Positions 7,970-16,530 of a stretch of DNA of 64,000 nucleotides are shown piece by piece. How positions within the stretch are numbered: the first letter of the stretch is position 1; the number at the start of each line of letters is the position of its first letter. A program made the position numbers and the translations under genes. The stretch lies in contig NZ_JBGKAC010000001.1 of the NCBI RefSeq assembly GCF_041361465.1, positions 1,178,001-1,242,000 on the forward strand, in the 5' to 3' direction. This DNA is from Halobaculum sp. MBLA0143. Its GTDB lineage: Archaea > Halobacteriota > Halobacteria > Halobacteriales > Haloferacaceae. The notes beneath the pieces were generated by a model, which was given only the letters and a program-made list of their open reading frames with translations, searched no databases and had not been told where the DNA came from.

Positions 7970-9037
7970 ATGCGAACGGAGCCCCGCGGCTACGCCGAGG
8001 ACGGTCGCGAGCGACTGGAGATCGTCCCGGAGACGACGGACGACCTGTGGCACCTCTCACACGTTCTGGAGCCGGGCGACCACGTCTCCGGCGACACCAC
8101 GCGGCGGATCCAACGAGACGACGAGAACCTCCGGGACACCGGCGGGGAGCGCGAGCACATGCGTGCCACGGTCCAGGTGGACGACGTCGAGTTCGCTCGG
8201 TTCGCCAACAGACTCCGAGTGGGCGGAGAGATCGTGGACGCCTCCCGCGAGGATCAGCTCGGCCACCACCACACGCTGAACGTGGAGGCAAACACGGAGA
8301 TCGTCGTGGAGAAGGAGTTCAAGCCGGACCAGACGGAGCGGCTGGAGGAGGCAGAGGCGGCGACGGACGCGCCGCCGGTCGCCATCGCCACCGTGGAGGA
8401 GGGGGCGGCGGCGGTCCACACGGTCCAACAGTACGGCACCGAGGAGTACGTCTCGCTGACGAAGCCGACGGGTAAGGGGGAGTACGCCCAGCCGCGGGCG
8501 GAACTGTTCGACGAGCTGGGCGAGGCGTTGAGACGGCTGGACACGGACGCGGTGATCCTGGCCGGGCCGGGGTTCACGAAACAGGACGCACTAGACTACT
8601 TCGAGGAGAACTTCTCGGACGTGGCCGGACGGGTGACGACCGTCGACACCTCGGGGATCGGCGACCGTGGGGTTCACGAGGTGCTCAAGCGCGGCGCGGT
8701 CGAACGGGTGCGCGAGGAGACCCGGATCGCTCGGGAGGCGTCGCTGATCGACGACCTCACGGAGCGAATCGCCGAGGGAACGAAGGCGACGTACGGGCCG
8801 GCGGCGACGATGGAGGCCGCGGAGTTCGGCGCCGTCGACACGCTGTTGATCGTCGACGAACGGCTGCGGGCCGAACGCCAGGGTGACGGCGACTGGGAGA
8901 TCGACGCCGACGAACTGCTCACGACCGTCGAACGCCAGGGCGGCGACGTGACCGTCTTCTCCGGAGAGTTCCAGCCCGGCCAACAGCTGTCGAACCTCGG
9001 CGGCGTCGCCGCACTCCTGCGGTACCGACTGGAGTAG
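7970..9037 (+). CDS. pelA: Archaeal pelota, mRNA surveillance / ribosome rescue factor
   Basis: A 355-residue protein, the usual length for archaeal Pelota. The N-terminal Sm-like domain begins [20 protein letters not shown] and includes [14 protein letters not shown]. The central eRF1 domain-2-like region starts near [20 protein letters not shown], and the C-terminal L7Ae-like domain contains [12 protein letters not shown] and [20 protein letters not shown]. No GGQ motif is present, as expected. With aEF1A or ABCE1 it splits ribosomes stalled on broken mRNA. The ATG at 7970 gives the conserved N-terminus. RqcH, which acts on the resulting large subunits, is encoded nearby on the same strand. 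Confidence 0.96.
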   Translation: MRTEPRGYAEDGRERLEIVPETTDDLWHLSHVLEPGDHVSGDTTRRIQRDDENLRDTGGEREHMRATVQVDDVEFARFANRLRVGGEIVDASREDQLGHHHTLNVEANTEIVVEKEFKPDQTERLEEAEAATDAPPVAIATVEEGAAAVHTVQQYGTEEYVSLTKPTGKGEYAQPRAELFDELGEALRRLDTDAVILAGPGFTKQDALDYFEENFSDVAGRVTTVDTSGIGDRGVHEVLKRGAVERVREETRIAREASLIDDLTERIAEGTKATYGPAATMEAAEFGAVDTLLIVDERLRAERQGDGDWEIDADELLTTVERQGGDVTVFSGEFQPGQQLSNLGGVAALLRYRLE

Positions 9038-9136
9038 CCGGCGGCGCCTCCAGCCGGTGTCACCGTCGCACGTACAGTGTTTCGAATCCTGTGACACAGC
9101 GTTAGCTACTACTCGTGTGGTGTTGTACCAACGAAC

Positions 9137-9664
9137 ATGCCAGAGTCCCGAATCGAGGGTGACTACGTCGTCGCAGTGATCGACAGTGTGACCGACGTGT
9201 CACCGGTGTTCGAGTCCAGAGCCCGCGACATCCTGGCGGACGCCGGGATCGACGACCCAGAGCCGTCGGCCGCCTACGACGCCGCGGCGTTCGGCGACGC
9301 GATGACGGAGATGGCGGACGCGACCGGCCAGACGACGGTGAAGCGGGCCGGCGAGCAGATGGTCGCACAGAACGACGCCATCACCGCACAGGAGTCGTTC
9401 GTGGACGGGTTCGAGGTGTTGTGCGAGCAACACGAGGCCGTCCACCGCAGCTTCTCGACGGAGGCAGTCGGCGACTACCGGGCCGAGCAGACCGGCGACC
9501 GCGAGCACCGAGTCGCGACGTACGGCGGCTACACGTTCCCCGAAGCGTTGGCCCGTGGTGTGACCGAGGGCGTGGTGAAGGCGACGGAGTCGCCGGCGAT
9601 CGTAGCGTTCGACGACGCCACCCCGGAGCCGGACGAGACGCACGCGTTCGTCGTCTCTTGGTAG
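9137..9664 (+). CDS. Haloarchaeal hypothetical protein
   Basis: A 175-residue soluble protein beginning MPESRIEGDYVVAVIDSVTD. It appears alpha/beta, with helices around residues 55-110 and a C-terminal strand region (IVAFDDATPEPDETHAFVVSW). A single Cys occurs in the GFEVLCEQHEAVHRSF segment, next to His residues that could bind a metal or heme, but this is speculation. I do not recognise the family. It ends 5 bp before the convergent N-acetyltransferase gene. The 99-bp upstream region is relatively AT-rich and probably carries its own promoter. Confidence 0.65.
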   Translation: MPESRIEGDYVVAVIDSVTDVSPVFESRARDILADAGIDDPEPSAAYDAAAFGDAMTEMADATGQTTVKRAGEQMVAQNDAITAQESFVDGFEVLCEQHEAVHRSFSTEAVGDYRAEQTGDREHRVATYGGYTFPEALARGVTEGVVKATESPAIVAFDDATPEPDETHAFVVSW

Positions 9665-9668
9665 GGAG

Positions 9669-10454
9669 TCAGCCGTCGACCGGAATGCCGAACTCGGCCG
9701 CGAGTGTCGCCTCGAACGACGACTCGTCGACCGGCCGGCGCTCCCGGCCGTCGGCGGTCGTCACCGTCAGTCGGCCGTCCGTGAGCGTGCGGTAGCCGTC
9801 CTCTGTGGCGACGACCGCCAACGTCCAGTCGGTGAAGGTGGCGTCCGGGGCGTCCTGGTGGTACTCTCGGGCCGGCTCGAAGTACGACCGCTCCCGGTGG
9901 GTCGTCTCGAAGACGAACCGGTCGCGCCAGTCGTCGCCGTCGAATCCGCGCGACTGGGCGACGTAGTCGGCGTCGCGGCGGTCGCTGTCTGTGAGCCGCC
10001 AGGCGCCACACGGTCCCTCGCGGGGGGTGCCGTCGAACGGCAACGGCGTCCGGATCACGTCGCCGCCGAACCCCACGTCCGCGAGGTACGGTTCGTCCAA
10101 CGAAATCAGCAGCGTCTGGTGGTCGCCCGGCGGCCCGAGCGACCCGTCGGGCGCGAACACCCGAGCGCCCAGGCGGGAGACTTCGAACCCCAACTCCGTC
10201 AACAGCCAGTAGAACAGTCCGTTGAGTTCGTAACAGATCCCGCCCCGACCACGTTCGACCACCTTCTCGTAGCGGGCCGCCAGCGACTCCGGCACCCCAC
10301 TCGGCTCCCACTCCTCGCGTGTCCCCGCCGACACGGACAGCGTCTCGAACGGGACGGCCGTGACGTGTGCCGCCTGGAGTCGCCCGAGCGTCTCCAGGTT
10401 CGGCTCCGTCGCCGCTTCCGGCTCCACCCCGACCCGTTCGAGGTAACGTTCCAC
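9669..10454 (-). CDS. Arylamine N-acetyltransferase family protein
   Basis: A 261-residue protein from GTG 10454 (VERYLERVGVEPEAATEPNL). NAT hallmarks are LETLGRLQAAHVTAVPFETL near the N-terminus, catalytic Cys74 in RGGICYELN, His112 in GDHQTLL and Asp126 in ADVGFGG, which together form the Cys-His-Asp triad. The family transfers acetyl from acetyl-CoA to aromatic amines or hydrazines through an acyl-Cys intermediate. It is cytoplasmic. An alternative TTG start two codons upstream is possible. A poly-T/AT-rich promoter-like stretch (gtttttaaccc, around 10486-10498) lies about 35 bases upstream. Confidence 0.92.
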   Translation of the reverse strand: MERYLERVGVEPEAATEPNLETLGRLQAAHVTAVPFETLSVSAGTREEWEPSGVPESLAARYEKVVERGRGGICYELNGLFYWLLTELGFEVSRLGARVFAPDGSLGPPGDHQTLLISLDEPYLADVGFGGDVIRTPLPFDGTPREGPCGAWRLTDSDRRDADYVAQSRGFDGDDWRDRFVFETTHRERSYFEPAREYHQDAPDATFTDWTLAVVATEDGYRTLTDGRLTVTTADGRERRPVDESSFEATLAAEFGIPVDG

Positions 10455-10577
10455 GTTCAAGTGTGGAAACTACTACACTACTACTGTTTTTAACCCTTTC
10501 TCTCGGGGAGGCTGCCGAGATCGACGGGAGTAACTACGTTTCACGGACACCAGCCTCCGTCGACGGTCTCGTGGGTG

Positions 10578-12353
10578 TCAGTCGTCGTCGACGGCCTCAC
10601 GGACGCCACTCGCCGTCGCCTCGGTCAACGCCTCGCGGACGCGGTGGCTGGCCTCGGCGTCCGTCTCGACGGCGACGACGCCGCTGCCGTCCGTCGTCGT
10701 CGCCTCGCGGTACTGCTCGCGGAACGCCGCCGGATCGTCGCCGTCGACGCGGGCGAACGACAGTCCGAACATGTCGGCGGCGTGCTCGAACTCCAGTCCG
10801 TGTGGGGTGCGGAACTGCTCGGTGAACGGGGGGTCGAACGACTCGATGGGGAGCTTGTGGAAGATCCCGCCGCCGTCGTTGTCGATCAACACGACCGTCA
10901 CGTCCACGTCGGCGCGCTCGACCGCCAACAACCCAGTGGTGTCGTGGTAGAAGGCGAGGTCCCCAGTGACGAGCGTGAGGTGATCCGTGGTGGCGCTGCC
11001 GGCACCCAGTGCGGTCGAGGTTATCCCGTCGATCCCGGAGACGCCACGGTTCCCCAGCACCGTCAGCGAGCGGGCGGCGGGCTCGGCGAAGCGGTCCAGG
11101 TCGCGGACGGGCATGGAGTTGGAGACGAACACGGTGGACGGCTCCGGCGCGAGTTCGACCACGTCCGCGAGCACGCGCCCCTCGAACGGGCGGTCCTCGG
11201 CCGCCACCGCCTCCCAGTGGGCGCGCTCGGCCGCCTCCCAGCGCTCCCGCCAGGCGGTCGAGTCCGGCCCCCCGACGCGGCGCGCCGCGGCGACGGCCAG
11301 CCGCGAGGGGTCGGCCGCGACCAGGTCCGTCGCGGTGAACTCCGCCTCTCGCCAGCCGCCGGCTGGGTCGACGAGTAGCTGTCTGGCGTCGGTCGCGGCG
11401 AGGTACTCTCGGAGTGGCTTCGATGTGGGCGAGGCGCCGAAGCGGAACACCACCTCCGGATCCGGCCAGTCGGCGACGGCGTCGCCCGCGAGCACGCCGT
11501 CGTAGCCGCCGAGAATCGGCGCGACCCGGGTCGAGGAACCGAATCGGAGCCCGGACAACGGGTCCGCCAACACGGGGAAGCCCGTCCGGTGGGCGAGCGT
11601 GGTGATCGCCTCCGGATCCGGCCCGGGCGGGTCCGCCGGTCCGGCGACGATCAGCCCGCGTTCGGCCGACAGTGCCTCCGTCACGGCCCCGAGGTCCCGG
11701 TCGTCCAGCGTGGCGTGACCGGTCGTCGTCGCGACGAACGCGGTGTCGCCGTCGCGGCCGGCTGCCGCGAGCGGCGGCAGGTCGTCGGGCACGTCGCCCG
11801 GCACCGACACCGGCTCCAACGGCTTGCGGAACGGGACGTTCAGGTGGACCGGGCCGGCGGGTGTCGACTCCGCCTCGTGGACGGCCCGGCCGGCGTCCGT
11901 CCGGAGCCGTCGGAGCTTCCGTTCCGTCGGCTCCGGCTCCGGCAGGTCGCGGTACCACCGCACGGCGTCCCCGAACAGCTTCTCCTGGTCGGCCGTCTGG
12001 TTGGCGCCGGAGTCGCGCAGCTCCGGCGGACGGTCGGCCGTCAGCGCCAGCAACGGGACGCGCGCCTGTGACGCCTCCATCACGGCGGGGTGGTAGTTGG
12101 CGGCGGCGGTGCCGGAGGTGCAGATCAACGGCGTCACCTCGCCGGTGCGGCGGGCGCGACCCAGGGCGAAGAACGCCGAGGCTCGCTCGTCTAAGTGAGA
12201 GAAGACGCGGAGGTCGTCGTGGGCGGCCGCGGCGACCGTCAGCGGCGTCGACCGCGACCCCGGCGTGACACAGACGGCGGAGACGCCGGCGGCGACGAGC
12301 TCGTCGACCAGCGTCCGCGCCCACAGCGTGTTCCTGTTGGGTGCCTGACTCAC
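10578..12353 (-). CDS. menD: MenD, SEPHCHC synthase
   Basis: A 591-residue ThDP enzyme from GTG 12353 (VSQAPNRNTLWARTLVDEL). It converts isochorismate and 2-oxoglutarate to 2-succinyl-5-enolpyruvyl-6-hydroxy-3-cyclohexene-1-carboxylate in menaquinone synthesis. MenD features include VTPGSRSTPLTVAAA, the LDERASAFFALG segment with catalytic Glu, GNRGVSGIDGITSTALG, and the ThDP/Mg motif from GDLAFYHD to LIDNDGGGIFHKLP. Full length is present. Menaquinone is the standard haloarchaeal respiratory quinone. No other men genes are in the window, so it is separated from the rest of its pathway here. Confidence 0.96.
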   Translation of the reverse strand: MSQAPNRNTLWARTLVDELVAAGVSAVCVTPGSRSTPLTVAAAAHDDLRVFSHLDERASAFFALGRARRTGEVTPLICTSGTAAANYHPAVMEASQARVPLLALTADRPPELRDSGANQTADQEKLFGDAVRWYRDLPEPEPTERKLRRLRTDAGRAVHEAESTPAGPVHLNVPFRKPLEPVSVPGDVPDDLPPLAAAGRDGDTAFVATTTGHATLDDRDLGAVTEALSAERGLIVAGPADPPGPDPEAITTLAHRTGFPVLADPLSGLRFGSSTRVAPILGGYDGVLAGDAVADWPDPEVVFRFGASPTSKPLREYLAATDARQLLVDPAGGWREAEFTATDLVAADPSRLAVAAARRVGGPDSTAWRERWEAAERAHWEAVAAEDRPFEGRVLADVVELAPEPSTVFVSNSMPVRDLDRFAEPAARSLTVLGNRGVSGIDGITSTALGAGSATTDHLTLVTGDLAFYHDTTGLLAVERADVDVTVVLIDNDGGGIFHKLPIESFDPPFTEQFRTPHGLEFEHAADMFGLSFARVDGDDPAAFREQYREATTTDGSGVVAVETDAEASHRVREALTEATASGVREAVDDD

Positions 12354-12399
12354 GTCGTCCCGTTCGGGCGGGGCGGTGTTACGCGCTACGGACTCGTGG

Positions 12400-12678
12400 T
12401 CACACCTTCTCTTCTGCGTCGTCCGCGAGCTCCTCCATCCGCTTGCCGACGCGACCGGCGTCGGAGAACTCGTCTTCCGACATCGCCGTCGCCAGGGCGT
12501 TGCCGAGGACGAACACCGCGTGCTTGTGTTCGCTCTTGGACTTGTGGACGTGTGAGGGGTCCACCTCCAACTCGTCGTACGGATCGAACAACGAGGAGTC
12601 CACGTCGTCTTGGCTGCGGAACTGCTCCATGATGATGACCATCTGCTCGTGCAGTTCGAGCAGTTCGTCCTTGTGCAT
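12400..12678 (-). CDS. UPF0058 family protein
   Basis: A 92-residue helical acidic protein from ATG 12678 (MHKDELLELHEQMVIIMEQF), the N-terminus characteristic of archaeal UPF0058 proteins. A GTG two codons upstream is in frame, but the ATG matches the family start. The rest (SEHKHAVFVLGNALATAMSE) keeps the family pattern. Function is unknown; its length fits family members. It lies 46 bp upstream of menD on the same strand and may be co-transcribed with it. Confidence 0.85.
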   Translation of the reverse strand: MHKDELLELHEQMVIIMEQFRSQDDVDSSLFDPYDELEVDPSHVHKSKSEHKHAVFVLGNALATAMSEDEFSDAGRVGKRMEELADDAEEKV

Positions 12679-12792
12679 ACCCACACTGAGGATTTCCCGA
12701 GGTTAAACGTTGTCCGGCAACCACTCGCAGACGGCCGCGACGGACGGCGCCGCGGCTCCCCGCGGGCCCGCACGCGACGAGACCGGCCCAGA

Positions 12793-13017
12793 TCAGAAGA
12801 CGTACTCGTCGTCGTGGCCCATCATCCCGTCGTCCTCGAAGCCGTCGACGGGATCCGCCCCCTCGTCGTCCTGGGGTCCGCTCGTCTTGAACGCCTTCAG
12901 CCCGGTGGACAACAGTTCCTCGACCGCCTCCTCCCTGTCGACGAACTCCCCCCGCTCTACCATCTGCGCGATCTGCATCTCCAGGTGCTCCGGTACCGTC
13001 AGTTCGACTCGTGGCAT
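12793..13017 (-). CDS. Ribbon-helix-helix DNA-binding protein
   Basis: A 74-residue protein. Residues 1-45 (MPRVELTVPEHLEMQIAQMV, then DREEAVEELLSTGLKAF) match the CopG/MetJ-type ribbon-helix-helix: an N-terminal beta strand that would insert into the major groove, followed by two helices. The C-terminal tail is acidic and ends in DDEYVF. It probably acts as a dimeric transcription regulator, possibly of its own gene. No toxin partner lies beside it, so a toxin-antitoxin role is not supported. A strong TATA box sits 24-33 bases upstream of the ATG. Confidence 0.8.
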   Translation of the reverse strand: MPRVELTVPEHLEMQIAQMVERGEFVDREEAVEELLSTGLKAFKTSGPQDDEGADPVDGFEDDGMMGHDDEYVF

Positions 13018-13040
13018 CTACTGCGGTCTTGACGAACGTG

Positions 13041-13050
13041 TTATTTAAAA
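13041..13050 (-). promoter_or_regulatory. TATA box of the ribbon-helix-helix gene
   Basis: On the minus strand this reads ttttaaataa, a near-consensus haloarchaeal TATA box. It lies 24-33 bases before the ATG at 13017, which predicts a leaderless transcript starting at or next to the start codon. Confidence 0.75.
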
Positions 13051-13263
13051 CCTGTGGGGCGTGCTCCAGCACCGAGACCACCGGATAATCGCTGTACGGC
13101 GGCGGGGTCGTCGGAACACCGCCGCCGTAGAATTCACGTCTGTTGTCACGATTCTAACCGTCACAGGGGGCGGCTGGCGGCGCGCGCGCGCCGAGACGGC
13201 CGCGTCGTCGGTGACACTCGTGGCCGGCAGTGGGTCGTCGCCAGCGGCGCCCTGGTGCTCCAC

Positions 13264-13305
13264 GCTCGCGGACGACTGCTCGCGGACGACTGTTCGCGGA
13301 CGACG
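13264..13305. repeat. 14-bp tandem repeat, three copies
   Basis: gctcgcggacgact is repeated at 13264-13277 and 13278-13291, with a third copy (two changes) at 13292-13305. It lies in the 326-bp spacer between the ribbon-helix-helix gene and the next gene. The unit is not a multiple of three and the spacer shows no other gene. Confidence 0.85.
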
Positions 13306-13343
13306 CCGCAAGCGCCAAGCCGTCGGGCCGCCAGGATTCGGTC

Positions 13344-14036
13344 GTGACACGCGCGGCAGTCGAGGCCGGCTTCGAACAGTTCGTCGACGACGCGATTCGG
13401 GCGACCGCCGAGGCGTTCGCCGTCGGCAACGCCCTCGGCGGGACGGACGGCCCGCCGGGGGTCGTCGACCGGCTGGTGTCCAACAGCGCGGCCGTCGAAC
13501 GCTCCGTCGTCCAGCCGGAGCTGGAGTCGTACCGTCGGGACGTGCTCGCACAGTTCGACGCCGTCTTGGACGCCGTCGAGTCGCCGGAGCCGTGGGACGC
13601 GCACGCCGACCGGGTTCTGGAACTCGACCGCTACCGGGTGGCGATGCGCGACTCGTTGTCGTCGAGCCGCCGCGAGACGGTGGAGTCGGCGTTGTTGGAC
13701 CGCCAGCGCGGGCTCGCCGACGCGGTCGCGCCGATGGTCTCGGCCGACGCCGACGCGTTCTGGCCGGCCGTCACGGAGACGCTGTCCGTCTCGGAGGCCC
13801 GGACGGTCGTCGACGACCACTTCGAGTTCACTCGGCCGCTGGAGGCGTTCCCGGACGCGTTCGCGTTCGCCACCACGGTCGACCCTGCGGACGTACTCGG
13901 CGGGCTGGGTGGTCTCCTGGCCGGCGGGCTCCCCACCCTCCGGGTGGAGTTCACCGACGAGGCCGCGCGCGCGATGCGACGCGCCGAAGAGCGCGTGAGC
14001 GAGCAGGCCCACCGCGAGATCGACCGCCGGTTCTAA
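13344..14036 (+). CDS. Haloarchaeal hypothetical protein
   Basis: A 230-residue protein taken from GTG 13344 (VTRAAVEAGFEQFVDDAIRA). Most of it is predicted helical and acidic. One low-complexity hydrophobic-glycine stretch (DVLGGLGGLLAGGLPTLRVE, about residues 182-201) could be a loop or weak membrane contact. The C-terminus has AMRRAEERVSEQAHREIDRR. I do not recognise a family. Its stop overlaps the stop region of the convergent gene by 4 bases. Upstream starts in frame exist but fall in repeat-bearing, non-coding-like DNA. Confidence 0.62.
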   Translation: MTRAAVEAGFEQFVDDAIRATAEAFAVGNALGGTDGPPGVVDRLVSNSAAVERSVVQPELESYRRDVLAQFDAVLDAVESPEPWDAHADRVLELDRYRVAMRDSLSSSRRETVESALLDRQRGLADAVAPMVSADADAFWPAVTETLSVSEARTVVDDHFEFTRPLEAFPDAFAFATTVDPADVLGGLGGLLAGGLPTLRVEFTDEAARAMRRAEERVSEQAHREIDRRF

Positions 14037-14500
14037 CGTCCCGGCTGGTCGAACTCCGCTTCCGTCACGCGGACAGTCACCGTCTCCTCGACGTCGTGGA
14101 GGTCGTAGCTCGGCCGCCCGCTCCCCGTCCGCGCGAGGTACATCGGCTCCAACAGCCGATCCTCTCGGAGACCGTACACCTTGAGGTACCGTCCGGTCTC
14201 CTCGGGCGCGGCCCGTTCGTTCCTGATCGCCGTCGCCAGGTCGCGCGAGAGCCACTCCTCGTCGGTGACACTGGGCTCCTGGAGCAGCGTCTCGTCGACG
14301 AACCGCGTCAGGTACCAGTCTAAGTCGTTGCACAGCGCGAGCGCCGTGCCGAGACTCACCGTCTCCAGGGCCACGGAGTCGTGGAACGGACTGTACAGGT
14401 CGTAGGTGGCCAGCGCCTCCCGGGCCGTCTCCCGCGAGAGGAGTTCGCGTCTGAGCGGCGCCTCCGCGTCGCGGTCGCCGAGGAGACAGACTGTGGTCAT
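14033..14500 (-). CDS. Haloarchaeal conserved protein (DUF5804-like)
   Basis: A 155-residue soluble protein starting MTTVCLLGDRDAEAPLRREL. It contains SRETAREALATYDLYSPFHD, a hydrophobic LGTALALCNDLDWYLTRFVD segment, and EEWLSRDLATAIRNE. The pattern matches, from memory, a haloarchaeal family annotated DUF5804, whose function is unknown. The start ATG is unambiguous. It could be the first gene of a unit with the downstream gene, but that gene is convergent, so it stands alone. Confidence 0.7.
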   Translation of the reverse strand: MTTVCLLGDRDAEAPLRRELLSRETAREALATYDLYSPFHDSVALETVSLGTALALCNDLDWYLTRFVDETLLQEPSVTDEEWLSRDLATAIRNERAAPEETGRYLKVYGLREDRLLEPMYLARTGSGRPSYDLHDVEETVTVRVTEAEFDQPGR

Positions 14501-14551
14501 TCGGGTCGCCGTCGTGGTGCCAACGGCATAACTGGCTGGGGATCGGCCGCC

Positions 14552-14860
14552 TCAGACGAGCGGCTCGACGACGAGCGTCTCCTGTGCCGGCACCGGTCGC
14601 TTCCGTCTCCCCTCCGTCTCGAAGCGCCCGACGCCCAACTCTGCGAGCGCCGACAGATCACGCGACACCTGCGACTTGTCGCGGTCGAGCCGGCGCGCGA
14701 GATCAGTGACGGAGTCGACTTCCTCGGCTCGTACCGTTCGAAAGATCTCCCGCCGGGCGGGGGTGATCTCGGCGGCCGTCTCCCAGCCGATCACGTTCAC
14801 GTCGTCCACTCTGCCGCGTGCGAGCGTCAGAGAGAGACCAACAGGCGGACGGACGACCAC
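14552..14860 (-). CDS. Winged-helix regulator (HVO_A0114-like)
   Basis: A protein of about 102 residues. The HTH lies in ITPARREIFRTVRAEEVDSV, TDLARRLDRDKSQVSRDLSA and LAELGVGRFETEGRRKRPV, with the recognition helix at DKSQVSRDLSAL and a basic wing, as in haloarchaeal HVO_A0114-type MarR-like regulators. The start is uncertain: GTG 14860 is used because the family carries a short N-terminal beta segment; GTG 14809 is an alternative. Divergent from the downstream lipoprotein gene, which it might control (inference from position only). Confidence 0.7.
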   Translation of the reverse strand: MVVRPPVGLSLTLARGRVDDVNVIGWETAAEITPARREIFRTVRAEEVDSVTDLARRLDRDKSQVSRDLSALAELGVGRFETEGRRKRPVPAQETLVVEPLV

Positions 14861-15040
14861 GCCAACGCCGAGCCGACGGAGACGAGTCGTCGGATCGAGT
14901 CTCTCCTTCGCCGTCGGTGTCACCTGTCTCTGGTGGGAGGTGGCGTGACGTCACACCTTCCGAACAGAGGGGGACGACAGATCGTCCTACGGGCTCTCAC
15001 GAACCAGGCGTCACGACGAGCCAGACACACTCTCCAGCAA

Positions 15041-15048
15041 TTTTAACA
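15041..15048 (+). promoter_or_regulatory. TATA-like box of the propeller lipoprotein gene
   Basis: The sequence ttttaaca, standing out from GC-rich flanks, lies 31-38 bases upstream of the GTG at 15079, the usual position for a short-leader haloarchaeal promoter. Confidence 0.55.
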
Positions 15049-15078
15049 AACGGGCGAGCATCTACTACGGTTCGATCT

Positions 15079-16431
15079 GTGACCAGTACACGACGACGAC
15101 TTCTCCAGGCGGTCGGTGTGGCCAGTGTCGGGTCGCTCGCCGGGTGTGGTAGGGCCTCTGAAGACGAGTCGACGAGCGACCCTCGTGTGGGTGGGTGGCC
15201 GTCCATCTACTACGACGGTCGCAACACCAGCCACAATCCACACGCAGCGCCACCGACCGACGAGCCCGGAGTCGTCTGGCGGGTGAAGGGTCACACCTGG
15301 AGGAGCGCCGCAGCAGAGACGACGTACCGTCTCTCCAGCGCTAGACCGGTCGTTGCCGACGGACGTGTGTACGTCGGTGGCCAGGGCGTCACCTGCTACG
15401 ATACACGAACTGGGGAACGGACGTGGGAGCGAGAGAACGACGACCGGTTCGTCGTCGGGCTGGCTGCTCTCCACGGTCGGGTACACGCCGTCGAACGGGC
15501 AGCGGACGCATCGGCGGGTGGTGACCCGGAGGGGTTCCTGTCGGTCCTCGATGCGGCGACCGGGGAACGCGTCCGGACGGCGAACTGTGGTGCTCGACCG
15601 TTCGTCCCGACTACCGACGGCGACCGAGTCGTCGTCCCGACACGTCGTGGTCAGGTCGGGTTCGACGCTGCCGGAGCCAGACGGTGGCGCGTCGCCGACG
15701 GCACTCCCCGGATCCCTCCCGGGCCGGCGGCGATCACCGACGACAGCGTCTACCTCTCGGCGTCCGGCGAGTTCGGAAGATACAGCCGGGAGAGTAGTCT
15801 AATAACCGGGGCTTCCGTCGACAGCCGTTGGTCGGTCGACCGTGGCCTTCGGCGTCGCTGGCACCCGCCGACAGTCACAGACGAGTGTATCGTCGCCCCG
15901 GTCGTGCAGTTGGCCCAGGATCTTCCCGGGGCGGGTGGTGTTCGGCCGGGGCTCCACGCGTACGGTCGGGACGGCACACCTCTGTGGCACCTCCCCGTCC
16001 CGACGACGTGGATGTCCGGTGACGACTCTCCGGGAGAGTTCATCCACCGTGTGTCGTCGCCGGCCGTCGCAGACGGCGTCGGCTACGTCACGAGCGCCCG
16101 GCTGTCGTGGAACCGGGGGGCCGCAACGTCGGCAGACACGGCCCTCCAAGCGTTCGATACGACGAGTGGCGACGAGCGGTGGCGGGCGACCTTCCCGGGC
16201 GAGGGGAGTGACGCAGTCAGTCCGGTCGTCGCCGACGGTCGGGTCTACGCTGTGATTCCCGACAACACTGGGGAGAGCGAGACGAGCAGGCTCGTCGCCC
16301 ACGGACGACGTGGAAATCGCTTGTGGAGCGTCGGCGTCCCGGGAGTCGGGTACCACCTCGCTGTCTGTGGTGAGACGTTGTACGTCGCACTGAGGGGCGG
16401 TGAAGTCGTTGGGTACAGTTCGAACAGTTGA
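15079..16431 (+). CDS. TAT-exported PQQ-like beta-propeller lipoprotein
   Basis: A 450-residue protein. The N-terminus TSTRRRLLQAVGVASVGSLA ends in a lipobox (LAGC at about residue 21), so it is a twin-arginine-exported lipoprotein anchored outside the membrane. Repeated blade motifs such as PVVADGRVYVGGQG, YDTRTGERTWERE, VLDAATGERVR and SPVVADGRVYAVIP are typical of the PQQ/BamB-type propeller. The GTG start places the RR motif at the extreme N-terminus. It could be a scaffold or substrate-binding protein; no quinoprotein catalytic residues can be asserted. Its neighbours are not functionally linked. Confidence 0.86.
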   Translation: MTSTRRRLLQAVGVASVGSLAGCGRASEDESTSDPRVGGWPSIYYDGRNTSHNPHAAPPTDEPGVVWRVKGHTWRSAAAETTYRLSSARPVVADGRVYVGGQGVTCYDTRTGERTWERENDDRFVVGLAALHGRVHAVERAADASAGGDPEGFLSVLDAATGERVRTANCGARPFVPTTDGDRVVVPTRRGQVGFDAAGARRWRVADGTPRIPPGPAAITDDSVYLSASGEFGRYSRESSLITGASVDSRWSVDRGLRRRWHPPTVTDECIVAPVVQLAQDLPGAGGVRPGLHAYGRDGTPLWHLPVPTTWMSGDDSPGEFIHRVSSPAVADGVGYVTSARLSWNRGAATSADTALQAFDTTSGDERWRATFPGEGSDAVSPVVADGRVYAVIPDNTGESETSRLVAHGRRGNRLWSVGVPGVGYHLAVCGETLYVALRGGEVVGYSSNS

Positions 16432-16530
16432 GCTTCGGAGCTAGCCTCTGTAGACGTTCCCTGTCTCGGTGGCCGTTCGGGAGCGAGGCACCGATCGCAC
16501 GGACACGCTGTCGCTGTAGGACGCCTCGGA

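Noticed and set aside
12793-13017. Antitoxin of a toxin-antitoxin pair
   Set aside because: No small toxin-like gene overlaps or adjoins the ribbon-helix-helix gene.
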